The notes: generated by a model not told the origin, from the sequence alone. A DNA stretch of 17,500 nucleotides from Actinidia chinensis (GCA_009663005.1 VIGQ01000336.1:20001-37500); one strand, 5' to 3'; shown: positions 8,781-17,500, counted from the first letter of the stretch. Numbers and translations: made by a program.

Positions 8781-8932
8781 AGGGATCAAATTTAATTATC
8801 AAAAATTTTATAGATCAAAACGTAATTATCATAACACTAGGATTCAAATCTCTAATTTTTTAATTTTTTAGGGGATAGAAAAATGCCAATTTTTGAAGTT
8901 ATAGTGATCAAAACTGTAATTTTTGAACTGGA
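8781..8932 (+). repeat. Degenerate tandem repeat of about 30 bp
   Basis: Five units can be cut at 8781, 8811, 8840, 8871 and 8904, with lengths 30, 29, 31, 33 and 29. The usual pattern is GGGATCAAA-N-TAATT-N-TTTTTA, with GATCAAA in units 1, 2 and 5 and GATTCAAA and GATAGAAA in units 3 and 4. Similarity is modest but the period is steady. Confidence 0.6.
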
Positions 8933-8999
8933 TTTAAATATTCAAAATATTAAACTTCAATCATGAAAGTTGTAATTTACCCCCGAAAAGAGATCAACA

Positions 9000-9317
9000 G
9001 CTGGTCAAACGACTCAGTCAGCTAGCCAACCGCTCAAACCGAGTCAATACTCGGCTCGGCTCAACAGTGTGGGCACGTGGAGCGTGGGAACGAGGAGCGT
9101 TGGGATGCGTGGGAGCGTCGGCGACCTCATCTTCCTCCTTGTAGCGCCGTGCCCTACAGATTGCTATCACCCGCTGAAGGCGTGGTGGCACGTAAGGGAG
9201 TGTGTAAAGGCTTTTGGTGATGGGGTTGGCTATAGGAGCTTCGTCTCGAGAAGAGGAACATCGTGGTTGCAATCAGGAAATCGATTCCCTCATTTTTGTG
9301 GAGATCTGAAACTTGGA
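9000..9317 (-). other. GC-richer leader of the minus-strand element candidate
   Basis: Base composition rises sharply compared with both sides. Minus-strand frames of 84 codons (9018-9272) and 100 codons (9154-9456, running into the LTR candidate) are open, and a plus-strand frame of 90 codons (9069-9341) overlaps them. None shows a gag, protease or other motif I recognise. The plus strand near 9070-9120 has repeated GGAGCGT and TGGGAGCGTCGG-like strings. It is most simply the untranslated leader or start of the interior of the minus-strand element, but it could be a captured gene fragment. Confidence 0.35.
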
Positions 9318-9332
9318 CAGTGCCTGATACCA
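9318..9332 (-). other. PBS-like sequence on the minus strand
   Basis: Minus-strand TGGTATCAGGCACTG. The first nine bases equal the initiator-Met tRNA 3' complement used by most plant LTR elements; the next bases (GCAC) diverge from the usual AGCC. It lies at the boundary between the purine-rich LTR-like sequence and a GC-richer stretch. Confidence 0.45.
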
Positions 9333-9690
9333 ACACAATAGAAGATTGTATATATTCGACCAAATAATACCTAGTTAACGAGAGGAAAATTAAATACTCT
9401 AATAATCTTTTTTTTGAACAAGGAGGATACAAAAAAAGGAGATTCACTCTTCTCAACTCACTCTTTCAAACTCTCCTTCACATCTCTTTCAAACCTCTCT
9501 TGTCCTCCTTTTTTTTCTCTCTCTCTATTCTAAGTAAGTCCTCTTCACAATCCACACACCAATTTCTCTCTTCTCTCTTTGGTATTTATAGAAACACCTA
9601 GTTACTAAACAACTTGATCTTGGACCAAATAATACTCATTTCGGCTAGGGCCAATGAGACAATGAGCTGAACTCACGAAGGTGGGCTTGA
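9333..9690 (-). mobile_element. Probable LTR of a second, truncated retrotransposon
   Basis: Read on the minus strand, the segment has TATAAATA (9590-9583) and then about 180 bp rich in GA. It ends in CTATTGTG, followed directly by TTGGTATCAG, a PBS-type sequence. That order (promoter, purine-rich U5-side tract, PBS) is what a 5' LTR looks like. The outer edge is not certain; about 9690 is a guess, as no TG end with a matching partner was found. A second LTR is not present in the window, so the element is truncated or the call is wrong. Confidence 0.45.
9583..9590 (-). promoter_or_regulatory. TATA box of the minus-strand LTR candidate
   Basis: TATAAATA on the minus strand (tatttata on the plus strand), in the context TTTCTATAAATACC, which is a strong plant TATA context. 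It lies about 250 bp from the PBS-like site, a plausible R-U5 length. Confidence 0.45.
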
Positions 9691-10261
9691 CTCAATAATT
9701 TCTATATAAAATGACGTTGTTTGATGTGAATCTTTCCTTATAAAATAGAACATCCATAAATTTGTGACATTTATTTATAACTTGTATCATTTTGATGATA
9801 TTTTTTAATATTTAGTGAGCTTTATTTTTATAAAAAAAATGGTAGAAAGTTTACATTTTTACATTCATCTCATTAAGAGAAATAAAAAAGTAAAAAATTA
9901 TAATTAAACAGTTTCAAAAATTTTCTTAAAAAAAACTCAAAAAACAATGCAACTTAATTAGCTCAAGCAATCCCTTGAAGCGCCTAATCATGCTCATTTT
10001 ATGGATGGTTTAAATTTTTCACGGCTTCTCTCCCTTTTGCTGAACGCATGGTGGGGAGGCATCCATAGATGATTCTACTCTACCCCTAGAAACGATAAAA
10101 AGTTGGTCCTGTAATAAAGTAATAACTACATTTGGAAGTTGTATAATAATTAAATATTCAATAATGCGGTGAGCGTTCATGATGTACGTTATTTTAATCT
10201 ACCGTAAAGAAGAGCGAACCATAACGTTTTGCTGAATCGTGTTGTTGGACATTGAAAATAA
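9691..10261. other. AT-rich spacer
   Basis: No open frame of note, no repeat structure and no RNA gene seen. Confidence 0.65.
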
Positions 10262-10386
10262 TAAATAGGGATACACTCAAAATTATACACCCAGATACCC
10301 CATCTTACACCTAATTAGAAACGAGTATATTTGTGAAATGGTGTTTCTTATACACACCTAAAAGTGAATGTGTACCTATCATTATT
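10262..10386. repeat. Weak inverted repeat, MITE-like
   Basis: The left arm begins ATAGGGATACACTCAAAA. The right arm, reversed, reads ATGATAGGTACACATTCACT. Inner parts share CCCCATCTTACAC against ACACCATTTCAC. Arms are about 50 bp with gaps, and no target duplication is clear. It abuts the tandem repeat that begins at 10394. Confidence 0.4.
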
Positions 10387-10393
10387 GTTAGAC

Positions 10394-10696
10394 AATAGAA
10401 GTAGGAGACAAGATTTATTTTGTTTTATTCAATTTTATATTCTATTTATTTTTTGATCGTCGAATAATATTTTATTTATGACCTGTATACCATGGCCAAT
10501 AGGGGTAGGGGACAAGATTTATTTTGTTTTATTAATTTTTATATTCTATTTATTTTTTGATCGTTGAATAATGTTTTATTTATGACCTGTACTATGGCCA
10601 ATAGGGTAGGGACAAGATTATTTTGTTTTATTTTAAATTTTAATTCTATTATTTTTTGATCGTCGAATATATTTTATTATGACCGTTACCATGGCC
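10394..10696 (+). repeat. Three tandem copies of a unit of about 100 bp
   Basis: Copies are 10394-10497 (104 bp), 10498-10599 (102 bp) and 10600-10696 (97 bp). Each starts AATAG and carries GACAAGAT, TTTTGTTTTATT and TTTTTTGATCGT, and ends near CCATGGCC or CTATGGCC. Copies 1 and 2 are very alike. Copy 3 is shorter, mainly through loss of single bases in short runs, such as GGGTAGGG where copy 2 has GGGGTAGGGG. No coding potential. Confidence 0.93.
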
Positions 10697-11995
10697 ATGG
10701 CTAGATTAATACTAGATTTTAATTTAATAAAATTTATTACTATGTGTAACGATTAAATTGGCACAGGGGAGTGAATTTCACTCCATCTTTTTCTTCATAT
10801 ATTATATATTGTCTACGAACTCTCCACATCCAATCCAAATAAAAAGTATATTTAAGCAATGAATGCCAATAAACAACTTAACCTTTGTTTTAAAATTTCT
10901 CTACACATAAAATGGTCATATCAAATAATTGCTACTAATGGCAGCTCTTAAATTTTTTTATAGCTCCTAAATTCTTCATCGTAGTCAAGAGCGGAGTCAG
11001 AATATTAATTCAATGGGGTTAAAAGTCATAAAATTATATATATTATGGGAAATAATGTAATTTTTTTTATAGGGTCAAAGTTAGTGTATTTTTTTTAATG
11101 GGTGTATTGTAAGTTTTTTGTGTGTGTGGACTTATCATATAATTTTTTTTTCAATTGAACCCCCTTTTTCATGACTCCCTCTGGCCCTAGTCCGTATTTC
11201 CACTAATGATAACTATTTGGATGGTGCCTGAATATACAAAAATTTCAAAAAGGTTTGCAACTCGATTCACATTTTATATATTCTTGAATTTATAAAAAAA
11301 ATAATACAATATTCCTCCATACCGTTGATATCAATCATTTTCCCTATCTTTAGCCCTGTTGGGTTTCCCCACTAAAAATTATTTTTTTCAGCACTTTTTG
11401 ATTTTTTTTAAGTATCTTAAGAAAATTAAAAAAAACAAGTTTGTTGTTTGGTATCTAAAAAAAATAGTTAATTGTTTTTTTTAGTAAACCTACTTCAAAC
11501 ACACACACAAAAAAAAAAACTTATAAAAAAATTCAATCTGGATGAAAATAAATAAATTACGGTACCACTATTCACCGTCTATAAGGTAGAAGCAAAGAAA
11601 TATTTAAAATAGGTTCGTTTAACAATGCACACTCATGTGGCAAAGGCTTGCAACATATTTATTGTAATCAATGGCCATGCCATATAGGATAAGTCCGGTG
11701 AATTGACACCATTGAAAAAAAATTTTTACTATTTTACTTAATATAATTTTTATTATAATTTTGACCAAAGAAATTTAGTAATTTTGTCCTTAAATTTTTA
11801 TAAATTTTTATAGATTTTTGATCCATTGAATATAAATTTTTGACCTTTTAACCAACTAAATATTCATTCTGAACTCTGTCCGATTGTAATACATATTTTC
11901 AAGTACTTTAGATACCTCTCTCTCTCTTCACAACCTGTTGCCACAGTTAACTAACACCTCCACGCCTTTTTGTTTTCTCCGGATTGGCGAGATTG
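10697..11995. other. AT-rich spacer with isolated transposon-like end
   Basis: No gene. GCCCTGTTGGG near 11354 resembles one end of a hAT-type MITE, but no second end is visible. An ACACACACACA run plus an A run occurs near 11500-11519. Confidence 0.55.
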
Positions 11996-12012
11996 AAAAA
12001 AAAAAAAAAAAA
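11996..12012 (+). repeat. A17 homopolymer
   Basis: Seventeen A directly before the gene-like region that holds the PPR fragment. A tandem AGTCC run (12025-12039) follows. Confidence 0.9.
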
Positions 12013-12098
12013 GTAAACGAGTTCAGTCCAGTCCAGTCCCGTTTGTTTACAGAAATGATTCCGGACAATAGTCCGACGAATTAAGAGTCCCGCGTACC

Positions 12099-12209
12099 TG
12101 GGCCTATTCTGTCCCGGGATTAGGGGTGAGACTCCGTGTGTCTCGGCCTAAGCCTAAGTTGGCAAATAAGTAAAATTACGTGTTTGCCCTCACTCGGAAC
12201 AAAAACCCT
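12099..12209 (+). promoter_or_regulatory. Site II (TGGGCC) and telo-box-like AAACCCT elements
   Basis: TGGGCC at 12099-12104 matches the site II element bound by TCP factors. AAACCCT at 12203-12209 matches the core of the telo box. The pair is common near the starts of plant genes for organelle and ribosome functions, including PPR genes. The pair precedes the PPR fragment and so may be its old promoter and 5' leader. No clear TATA box is present between them. Short motifs alone are weak evidence. Confidence 0.35.
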
Positions 12210-12600
12210 CCTCTCCTCCTTCCTCAAATCGCCATAACACAAACGTACACCTCCTCCGCCGTCGACGAAGACACGCAACCGTACCCCTCCCACCGTACCA
12301 TCGAGAACGACGATGGACAACGACGACAAACCTCCTCCTCGTCGGCGATGACACCCTCCTCGACGACGACGACACCATCATGCGTTTGTTTAGGATCTTA
12401 ACGACGGACGACACTCCTCCCCGATCGCCTGGGACATGTATAGGAATGGGTTTGTTTCTGATACAATAGTTGGTAATTCCGTTGTGCCTGTGTATTGCAT
12501 TGTAGGAATTTATTGAAGCCCGTAATGTTTTTTGATGAAATGCCGCATAAGAATCTCTGTACTTGTAATGCTCTAATTGCTGTTTTGATTGCTTCTGTCT
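12180..12600 (+). pseudogene. PPR (pentatricopeptide repeat) protein fragment
   Basis: PPR proteins bind organelle RNA. In one frame, 12439-12513 reads Y-R-N-G-F-V-S-D then V-G-N-S-V-V and V-Y-C-I-V-G, like the G-F-x-S-D and G-N-A-L-V-x-M-Y segment of a PLS-class PPR. It then stops. One base over, 12528-12581 reads F-F-D-E-M-P-H-K-N-L followed by N-A-L-I-A, the classic end of a PPR unit. So about one to two units remain, split by a frameshift. Upstream, an open frame from 12180 to 12401 gives a Ser/Thr/Pro-rich sequence that could be a decayed transit peptide; that part is speculative. PPR identity ends near 12600 and T-rich sequence follows, so the gene is truncated. PPR genes usually carry many units. 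Confidence 0.68.
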
Positions 12601-12623
12601 GGTTTTGCTGGTTTGATATTGCT

Positions 12624-12688
12624 GGGGCCAAATTTTTGGGTGGCTTAGATTTTATTTGGGCCAAATTTTTTGTTTGGTTAGATTTTTT
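12624..12688 (+). repeat. Tandem duplication of about 33 bp after the PPR fragment
   Basis: Two units (12624-12656 and 12657-12688) each contain GGGCCAAATTTTT, a GGTTAGAT or GGCTTAGAT block and a T run. The surrounding T-rich, G-containing sequence looks like plant intron or UTR. A separate exact 12-bp repeat, aatgccgcataa, occurs at 12539-12550 within the PPR remnant and again at 12706-12717. Confidence 0.75.
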
Positions 12689-13010
12689 GGCTGTTTTGTA
12701 CTTGGAATGCCGCATAATGAATTTATTGGGTCTTAGATTTAACAGTTTGGGATATCTTTTGGTGTTTTGGGGGTGAAATAAGTGTGTTATTAGTGGTCGA
12801 ATTCCTAATAAATTTATGAAATTTTGTCTTATATTTATAGCTTGTATTGGAATGGGGTATGTTGGGTCATTTCTTTCATTTGTCTAGTCGATTGCTTGAA
12901 AAAATCACACGGACAAGACTTGACTACCACGGTTATCACATAGTTTTTGTCCATTACAAAAAACATCTCTACATTGATATTAAGTCGGATATATACCGGG
13001 GCCAAGGAGT

Positions 13011-13054
13011 CCGGAACTGTTAGTTTGTCCGGGGGTTCCTTTTCCCAGTTCCGG
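13011..13054. repeat. Hairpin with 9-bp perfect arms
   Basis: CCGGAACTG (13011-13019) and CAGTTCCGG (13046-13054) are exact inverted repeats with a 26-base spacer. GTTTGTCCGG (13023-13032) can alternatively pair with CCGGCAAAC (13051-13059) with one bulge, so two overlapping folds are possible. Confidence 0.7.
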
Positions 13055-13079
13055 CAAACAAACGAGACCCCACATACTT

Positions 13080-14097
13080 TAGGTGGTCATTGTATCTCGT
13101 TTTGCCACGTAGACAAGTCTTTTTCTCTTGTACCTACTACCTCCTCCCCCACGCTCATCCCCTCACCTTCCTTTCTTTGTCCAAAAAATGCATACCCTAG
13201 CTTTCCTCTCAATCTTCGTATATCAAAATTAGGGATGAATAGAAAAAATTCAACTCGACGGTTACCCGATCCATTCAAAAAAACAAAAATGTGGATTTAA
13301 TAATTTTCCTACTCAATTAAATTAGTAGGGTAACGAATTGTATAAAACCCCTCGATCTGATAACCTGATTCGACCCACACTCACTATAATTTTTTTACTA
13401 TCATACCCCCTAATAATGATACTATTACCTTATCCCCAATATAGATAGATAGATAGATAAACATTGCTTATGATTATTACACTTTTTTTATATAACTGGC
13501 ACTATTTTTTTTGTACTCCAATGTCTTTCTATGTAATAAAAATATATATGTAAAATTGAATATTTAGACAATTCACTCTAATAAAGATACAAAAAAGAGT
13601 GCAATTGAAAAACATGGAGTGTGAAAATTATTAAACTGAGCATTTAGGTTAGTGTTTGCAACTTTGTAGTCCAGTTACACTAAATTTTTCTTTTATTGAT
13701 TAAAAGATAAACAATTTGCGGAGTGGGGTGCAGTAATTCGAAAACCTGTAGGGCCGAGTGTGGAGACTATAAAAAAAACTTGGGCGAATTGCAGGTTAGG
13801 TGCAATTTTTTTTATGATTGTGTTTAACATTTTTACCGTTTATTTCAATTTTGGAATTTTTTACGATTCATTTGAAATTTTGAAAATTTGTGTGCGCGCT
13901 TGAGAAAGAAAGAGAAAGTAAGAGTAGGAGTTGTTTTTTTTATGTTTGAGGTGGAAGTTTTCAACCATGGAGAGTCCCTTGTCAGCAGTCGCTCGTGAGA
14001 GAAGAAACATGGAAACGCATATGAAGAGGCGAAGCAATGAAGGGTTGTATATTTATGTTGTTGGACTCCCTGCGAAGAGGTGCAGTGGTTCACTCTA
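13080..14097. other. Spacer, no recognisable gene
   Basis: A 117-codon frame (12947-13300) crosses the left edge but has no domain and overlaps the 13011-13054 hairpin; I regard it as chance. The rest is AT-rich with the ATAG microsatellite. 13890-14095 is less AT-rich, with an 82-codon minus frame of no recognisable type. Confidence 0.6.
13441..13458 (+). repeat. ATAG microsatellite
   Basis: Four and a half copies of ATAG, a simple repeat. Confidence 0.9.
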
Positions 14098-14450
14098 GGG
14101 GATGTTTGGTTATCGGATAAATTTTAGAGGGGATAAATTTTAACTTTGTTTGGATAATTTTTAGATGGGGATAAGGTGGGAGATAGGAAGACAAATATAG
14201 AGAGAGGAAAAAAAATAATAAATATCTAGATATTAAAAATATATTTTTGTTTCTCTCTAGATATAAAATAAAAATATACATTTTGTTTATCTTTCTATAT
14301 TTTTTTCCTTATCCCCCATCATCCCCTTATCCAACCGGATAACTTTTCGTTAGGGAGGGCCCACCCAAAAATTATCCGCCTCTATCAGCCTGCTGGAGAA
14401 AAAATTATCGGGAAAAAAAGTTATTCGCCGACATAAATTATCCAAACACC
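14098..14450. mobile_element. Foldback element rich in GGATAA motifs
   Basis: The left side starts GGGGATGTTTGG and has GGATAA or GGGATAA at several points up to about 14175. The right side carries the same motif as TTATCC or TTATCCCC from about 14310 and ends AATTATCCAAACACC, the near inverse of the left end. Inner arms pair GGGGATAAGG with CCTTATCCCC, and the centre holds AATATCTAGATATT. The arms are imperfect and the right arm has extra sequence. No target duplication is clear, so superfamily is open. No coding capacity. Confidence 0.6.
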
Positions 14451-15910
14451 AAATAAAAAAATTTTATTCGATAAACAAATTATTTCCCTCGCTATCGGCA
14501 GATTTAAACAAGCACAGTAAATGACATGGTAATTGTTTCTATTACAGAATTGACCATCGTCACAAACCAATTTTGACATTTGATGGATGCGGGAGCCCGT
14601 AAAAGGCCATTATCTGACTTGGGGCCCACACTTAACATTACGCTCGTGGGGCGCCACGTTGATTTAGCCAAAAAAAAAAATATTAACAACAAAGCAAAAA
14701 AAGCTGACTAAAATCTCAAAAAAACATTAAAAAAACTTACCTGGCCTCAAACGGGCCTTAATCACTGGTTATGGTTAACATTTTTATTAAAAAAATGCTA
14801 ATAATTATTTATTGTGTGTTGATTAAGAAAAAACTATATTAAAAACTAATATTTTTATTATTTTATATATCTTAATTATTATATTGAACCGTGGTTAACA
14901 AGACATTTTATAAAAAATATTGTCTATCAAATTGAGAGAGAGGGAGTCCATTGACTATTCAATTGGTATTGGGCAAGTCACACTCACTTTTGGCAGACTT
15001 TAATTGACATTAAGATGTTAGTCATTATCTTTATATTTTTTTTCCTATCACTTTTTCTTCTTGATACGTTTTCAAATCTAAGCCACATAAAACGCAAATG
15101 GGAGTGCGAGTACGAGTAAATGTGTTAGAATGTCTTCTGTTAAAATATCTTGAAAGCAAAAGTATTTATGTTACATAATTTTTTAATTAACAAAAAATAT
15201 AATCAGAATATTTAAAAGTGAAAGCGGAAGCGGATTTTCGATATAAGAATTATGTGACTCGATGTCCAAACACAACTTACTATCAAATAAAGGACTTCTA
15301 AGGGGTGGGTTTGTGATTCCTACTGCTGATGACTCCAGGCAACACAGGCTATTAGATGAATTTCTATTAATTATAATAAGGTCACTTTCAGTGAAGTTTC
15401 CTTTGATGCTGCAAATGCCCATTGGGCACCAACCAATAATGTTCCACTCTCTTTGGGAATATTTTCTTTATCATCAAGTCTTACTTTTCTATGCACCAAG
15501 TACAGCATACAGTACTCCATCCTTTTTCTCTCTAGTTTCCTCGAGTGGTAAGTTTTACACTCCTATAGGCCAGACAAATTTAAAAATTTAAAAATGTTAT
15601 TCCAATTGAATTTTTTTTACTAACAATTGGTCAAGTAAAAATTTTACATTTTTAGGATTTCTCTCGTTATAAGAAATTCAAAAAGTATAAAACTAAATCA
15701 GCTAAAAAAAACTATAAAAATCTAGGCCAAAACGGGACCCAAGACTTCACTCATTTTTTTGTATTTATTAAATAAAATTACCTAAATATATTTTTATATA
15801 ATTAAAATATTTGAGTAAAAATAATTTTAAAAAAATAAATACAAGGTCACTTTCGCTATTTCAGCCAATAAAAACGAAACGAATGAATGTATTCGGACAA
15901 AAGATGATTC

Positions 15911-16000
15911 AAAATCACTACTCAAAAGACAGAGATAAAAGAAAGGGAGAAAAAGGGATTACTAAAATCATCACTCAAAAGAAATAGAGAAAAGTGAGAG
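15911..16000 (+). repeat. Direct repeat pair of about 38 bp
   Basis: 15911-15949 and 15964-16000 both read AAAATCA-N-CACTCAAAAG-like sequence, then an A/G-rich tail ending GAG. The offset is 53 bp. Likely an old tandem duplication. Confidence 0.7.
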
Positions 16001-16854
16001 TGGCACCCCACCCCTTTTCTGTTTTTGTTAGTTAAAATTATAAAAATATCCTTGTATTTATATTTTTAAAAGTATTTTTATTGATTTTTTTTTAATTATA
16101 CAGATTAATTTTATCTAATAAAAAAAAAGAGTGCATTTAAAAAAAATATAATGCAAAAATCACTATCATTTCTTTTTTAATTACCAATCAATATTATAGA
16201 AAAAATTCTTTATCCACTAGCTACGAAGTACATACATTTCCAATTAGTCGCCATATTGTGTTAGACACAAACATTATTCGGACACTCTCATTCACATGTC
16301 AGATACGTCACTTGGCATGTTCATTTTTTTTTCGTTGGATAAGTTTGGGATACTTCATCGAACACGAGTGTCCTTCCTCTGAACATGCGTGTCCTTGGTC
16401 GTATCCTTATCTATGTGTGCTTCTTGGAGAAAATATAACAAGATAAGCTTAGTTGGCCATGAGAGACTTATATAGCCAAGAAAAAGACTTTGGTTAAATT
16501 CATATTGGGTTATGCTTATTATGTCAAACGTGAGATACAATGGTCATTTTTTTTATTATAATAAATATATTGTATTTTTTTGCTCAATATATTTTATGAA
16601 GTGATTCAAAATCTAAGTTAATATGTATTTCTTTGTATAAACATATTTTATTTATTTTATAAAAATATATATTTAATACATTTTATTCAGCATGCCCCTG
16701 ACGTATCCATGTCTTAATTTTTTTAAAAATTACGTATCCGCATATGTCCGTACTTCATTGTCCACTAGGTATGTCTTGATCCTGTCCTCCTTTTATTCAT
16801 ACTTATTTATGTGTTCTTTTATTTTATTTTTAATAACAATGTATCTTTTATAGT

Positions 16855-16881
16855 TGTTTTGGTACACATCGTACCAAAACA
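16855..16881. repeat. Perfect 11-bp inverted repeat with 5-base loop
   Basis: TGTTTTGGTAC (16855-16865), loop ACATC, GTACCAAAACA (16871-16881). The arms are exact. No U-run follows in a way that would suggest a terminator, and this is a plant sequence. Confidence 0.9.
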
Positions 16882-17085
16882 CTTTGCAAGAGTTCCTTGA
16901 GTTAAATTGCAAGAGTAGAGATGAGTCTTAAAGTGCCATTAGCCAAAGAACTGTATAATATATAATCTTGTGCCTCTCTCTCTACTGGAGTATATAAAGT
17001 GAGCATTTAAGTTTGGAACATATATTGTTTTTAAATGTTCTACCATATTTTTTTATAAATTAGCTTGTTGTCAACTTAACGGTAA

Positions 17086-17106
17086 GAGTTTTAAATTTTA
17101 AAACTC
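17086..17106. repeat. Palindrome with 10-bp perfect arms
   Basis: GAGTTTTAAA, one T, TTTAAAACTC. In AT-rich DNA such palindromes arise by chance fairly easily, but the GAG/CTC ends make this one longer than the local background. Confidence 0.85.
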
Positions 17107-17500
17107 TCTAAACTAACTACAAGGATAAAATTATTAAACCACTAAAATCTCTTGCTATTATATGGGACAAACTCACCCCTACGATTTCTACAGTTATACA
17201 CCTTTGCTTTATATATATATTTCTTTAAAAGCCAATTCAATAATATTATTTTGTAAGTTTTTTTTAGTTGTTTTCACACAGTGCATGTGCCTAATAGTTT
17301 AGTATAGATAGGCCATATTTTGACCTAACTTTTTTTGAGATTTCTTAGCTCCTTTTAATTTGAGTTTTTTTGTTTTTATTAAACTTTTTTTACTGTTCAA
17401 TAAAAAATTATATTTTTTTGTTTTTTCTTGATAAGAGAAATTTGAAAATATAAGTTTTTTTATTTACTTTGGAAAAAAATTCATCTATGAAATTATTACG

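Larger units (their letters stand above)
14451..17500. other. AT-rich spacer with small repeats
   Basis: A 109-codon frame (15262-15591) is the longest and shows no domain, signal peptide or homology I know. 16270-16400 has repeated TGTCC/GGACA strings such as CGAGTGTCCTT and CGTGTCCTTGG, and similar strings recur near 16690-16790, which suggests dispersed repeat remnants. 16991-16998 is TATATAAA after a CTCTCTCTCT tract, a possible but unsupported promoter. Confidence 0.55.

Noticed and set aside
9154..9456. 100-codon minus frame as a gene
   Set aside because: It starts inside the LTR-like purine-rich tract and runs through the PBS-like site; better explained as element leader.
12495..12776. 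93-codon frame as an intact small gene
   Set aside because: Only its first 30 codons resemble PPR; the rest is a T-rich hydrophobic translation with a tandem DNA duplication, and it lacks an ATG start at the proper place.
12947..13300. 117-codon open frame on the plus strand
   Set aside because: Longest frame in the window, but it crosses a hairpin and possible transposon end, has no domain and no gene context.
15505..15535. Stowaway-like TACTCCATCC end
   Set aside because: A single end-like string with no inverted partner or TA duplication.
15262..15591. 109-codon open frame on the plus strand
   Set aside because: No recognisable domain, signal or homology; overlapped by a 79-codon minus-strand frame; length is within chance for a locally less stop-rich region.
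16991..16998. TATATAAA promoter after a CT tract
   Set aside because: Looks like a plant TATA box, but no gene follows before the window end, and such strings are frequent in AT-rich DNA.
17060..17110. tRNA-like TAGCTTGTTGTCAACTTAACGG
   Set aside because: Only a loose A-box resemblance; no B box or cloverleaf, and the following palindrome explains the symmetry. (String shown is a 22-base region described loosely; key part is AACTTAACGGTAAGAG.)

Overview
This window looks like intergenic DNA from a plant (angiosperm, probably eudicot) nuclear genome. It is very AT-rich, with many A and T homopolymers and no open frame longer than about 120 codons. The recognisable parts are plant-type: a Ty1/copia LTR retrotransposon primed by initiator-Met tRNA, foldback MITE-like elements, a degenerate tRNA-like SINE head and a broken PPR (pentatricopeptide repeat) fragment. 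I see no intact protein-coding gene, rRNA, tRNA, CRISPR array or bacterial feature, and the species cannot be named from what is visible.

Layout. 1-4300 is AT-rich spacer with small direct repeats, short palindromes and a possible minus-strand SINE head (2699-2753). A 187-bp foldback element with near full-length inverted arms lies at 4309-4495, followed by a less AT-rich patch (about 4640-4870) of unknown identity. The main feature is a degraded, internally deleted Ty1/copia element at 5453-8382. It has two LTRs of about 617 bp, a primer-binding site, a polypurine tract and a near-matching 5-bp target duplication. Its interior of about 1.7 kb keeps frameshifted gag, the protease D-S-G-C motif and part of a GAG-pre-integrase-like segment; no integrase, reverse transcriptase or RNase H remains. 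Each LTR carries its own tandem array of a unit of about 24 bp.

8752-8932 is a long T tract plus a degenerate 30-bp repeat. 9000-9690 is probably a second, truncated LTR retrotransposon end on the minus strand (TATA box, pyrimidine-rich strand, PBS-like TGGTATCAG, then a GC-richer leader). 10262-10386 is a weak inverted repeat and 10394-10696 holds three tandem copies of a unit of about 100 bp. 12000-12780 is gene-like: a TGGGCC box, an AAACCCT box, and a frameshifted PPR fragment followed by T-rich sequence; related GTTTGTTT-type sequences face each other on its two sides. 14098-14450 is a foldback element full of GGATAA motifs. The rest, to 17500, is AT-rich spacer with a perfect 11-bp hairpin at 16855-16881 and small repeats.

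No genes work together here. The window records transposon insertion, internal deletion, tandem duplication and gene-fragment decay. Repeat copies differ by an unusual number of one-base insertions and deletions, which could be real decay or unpolished long-read consensus. That caveat affects every statement about broken reading frames.
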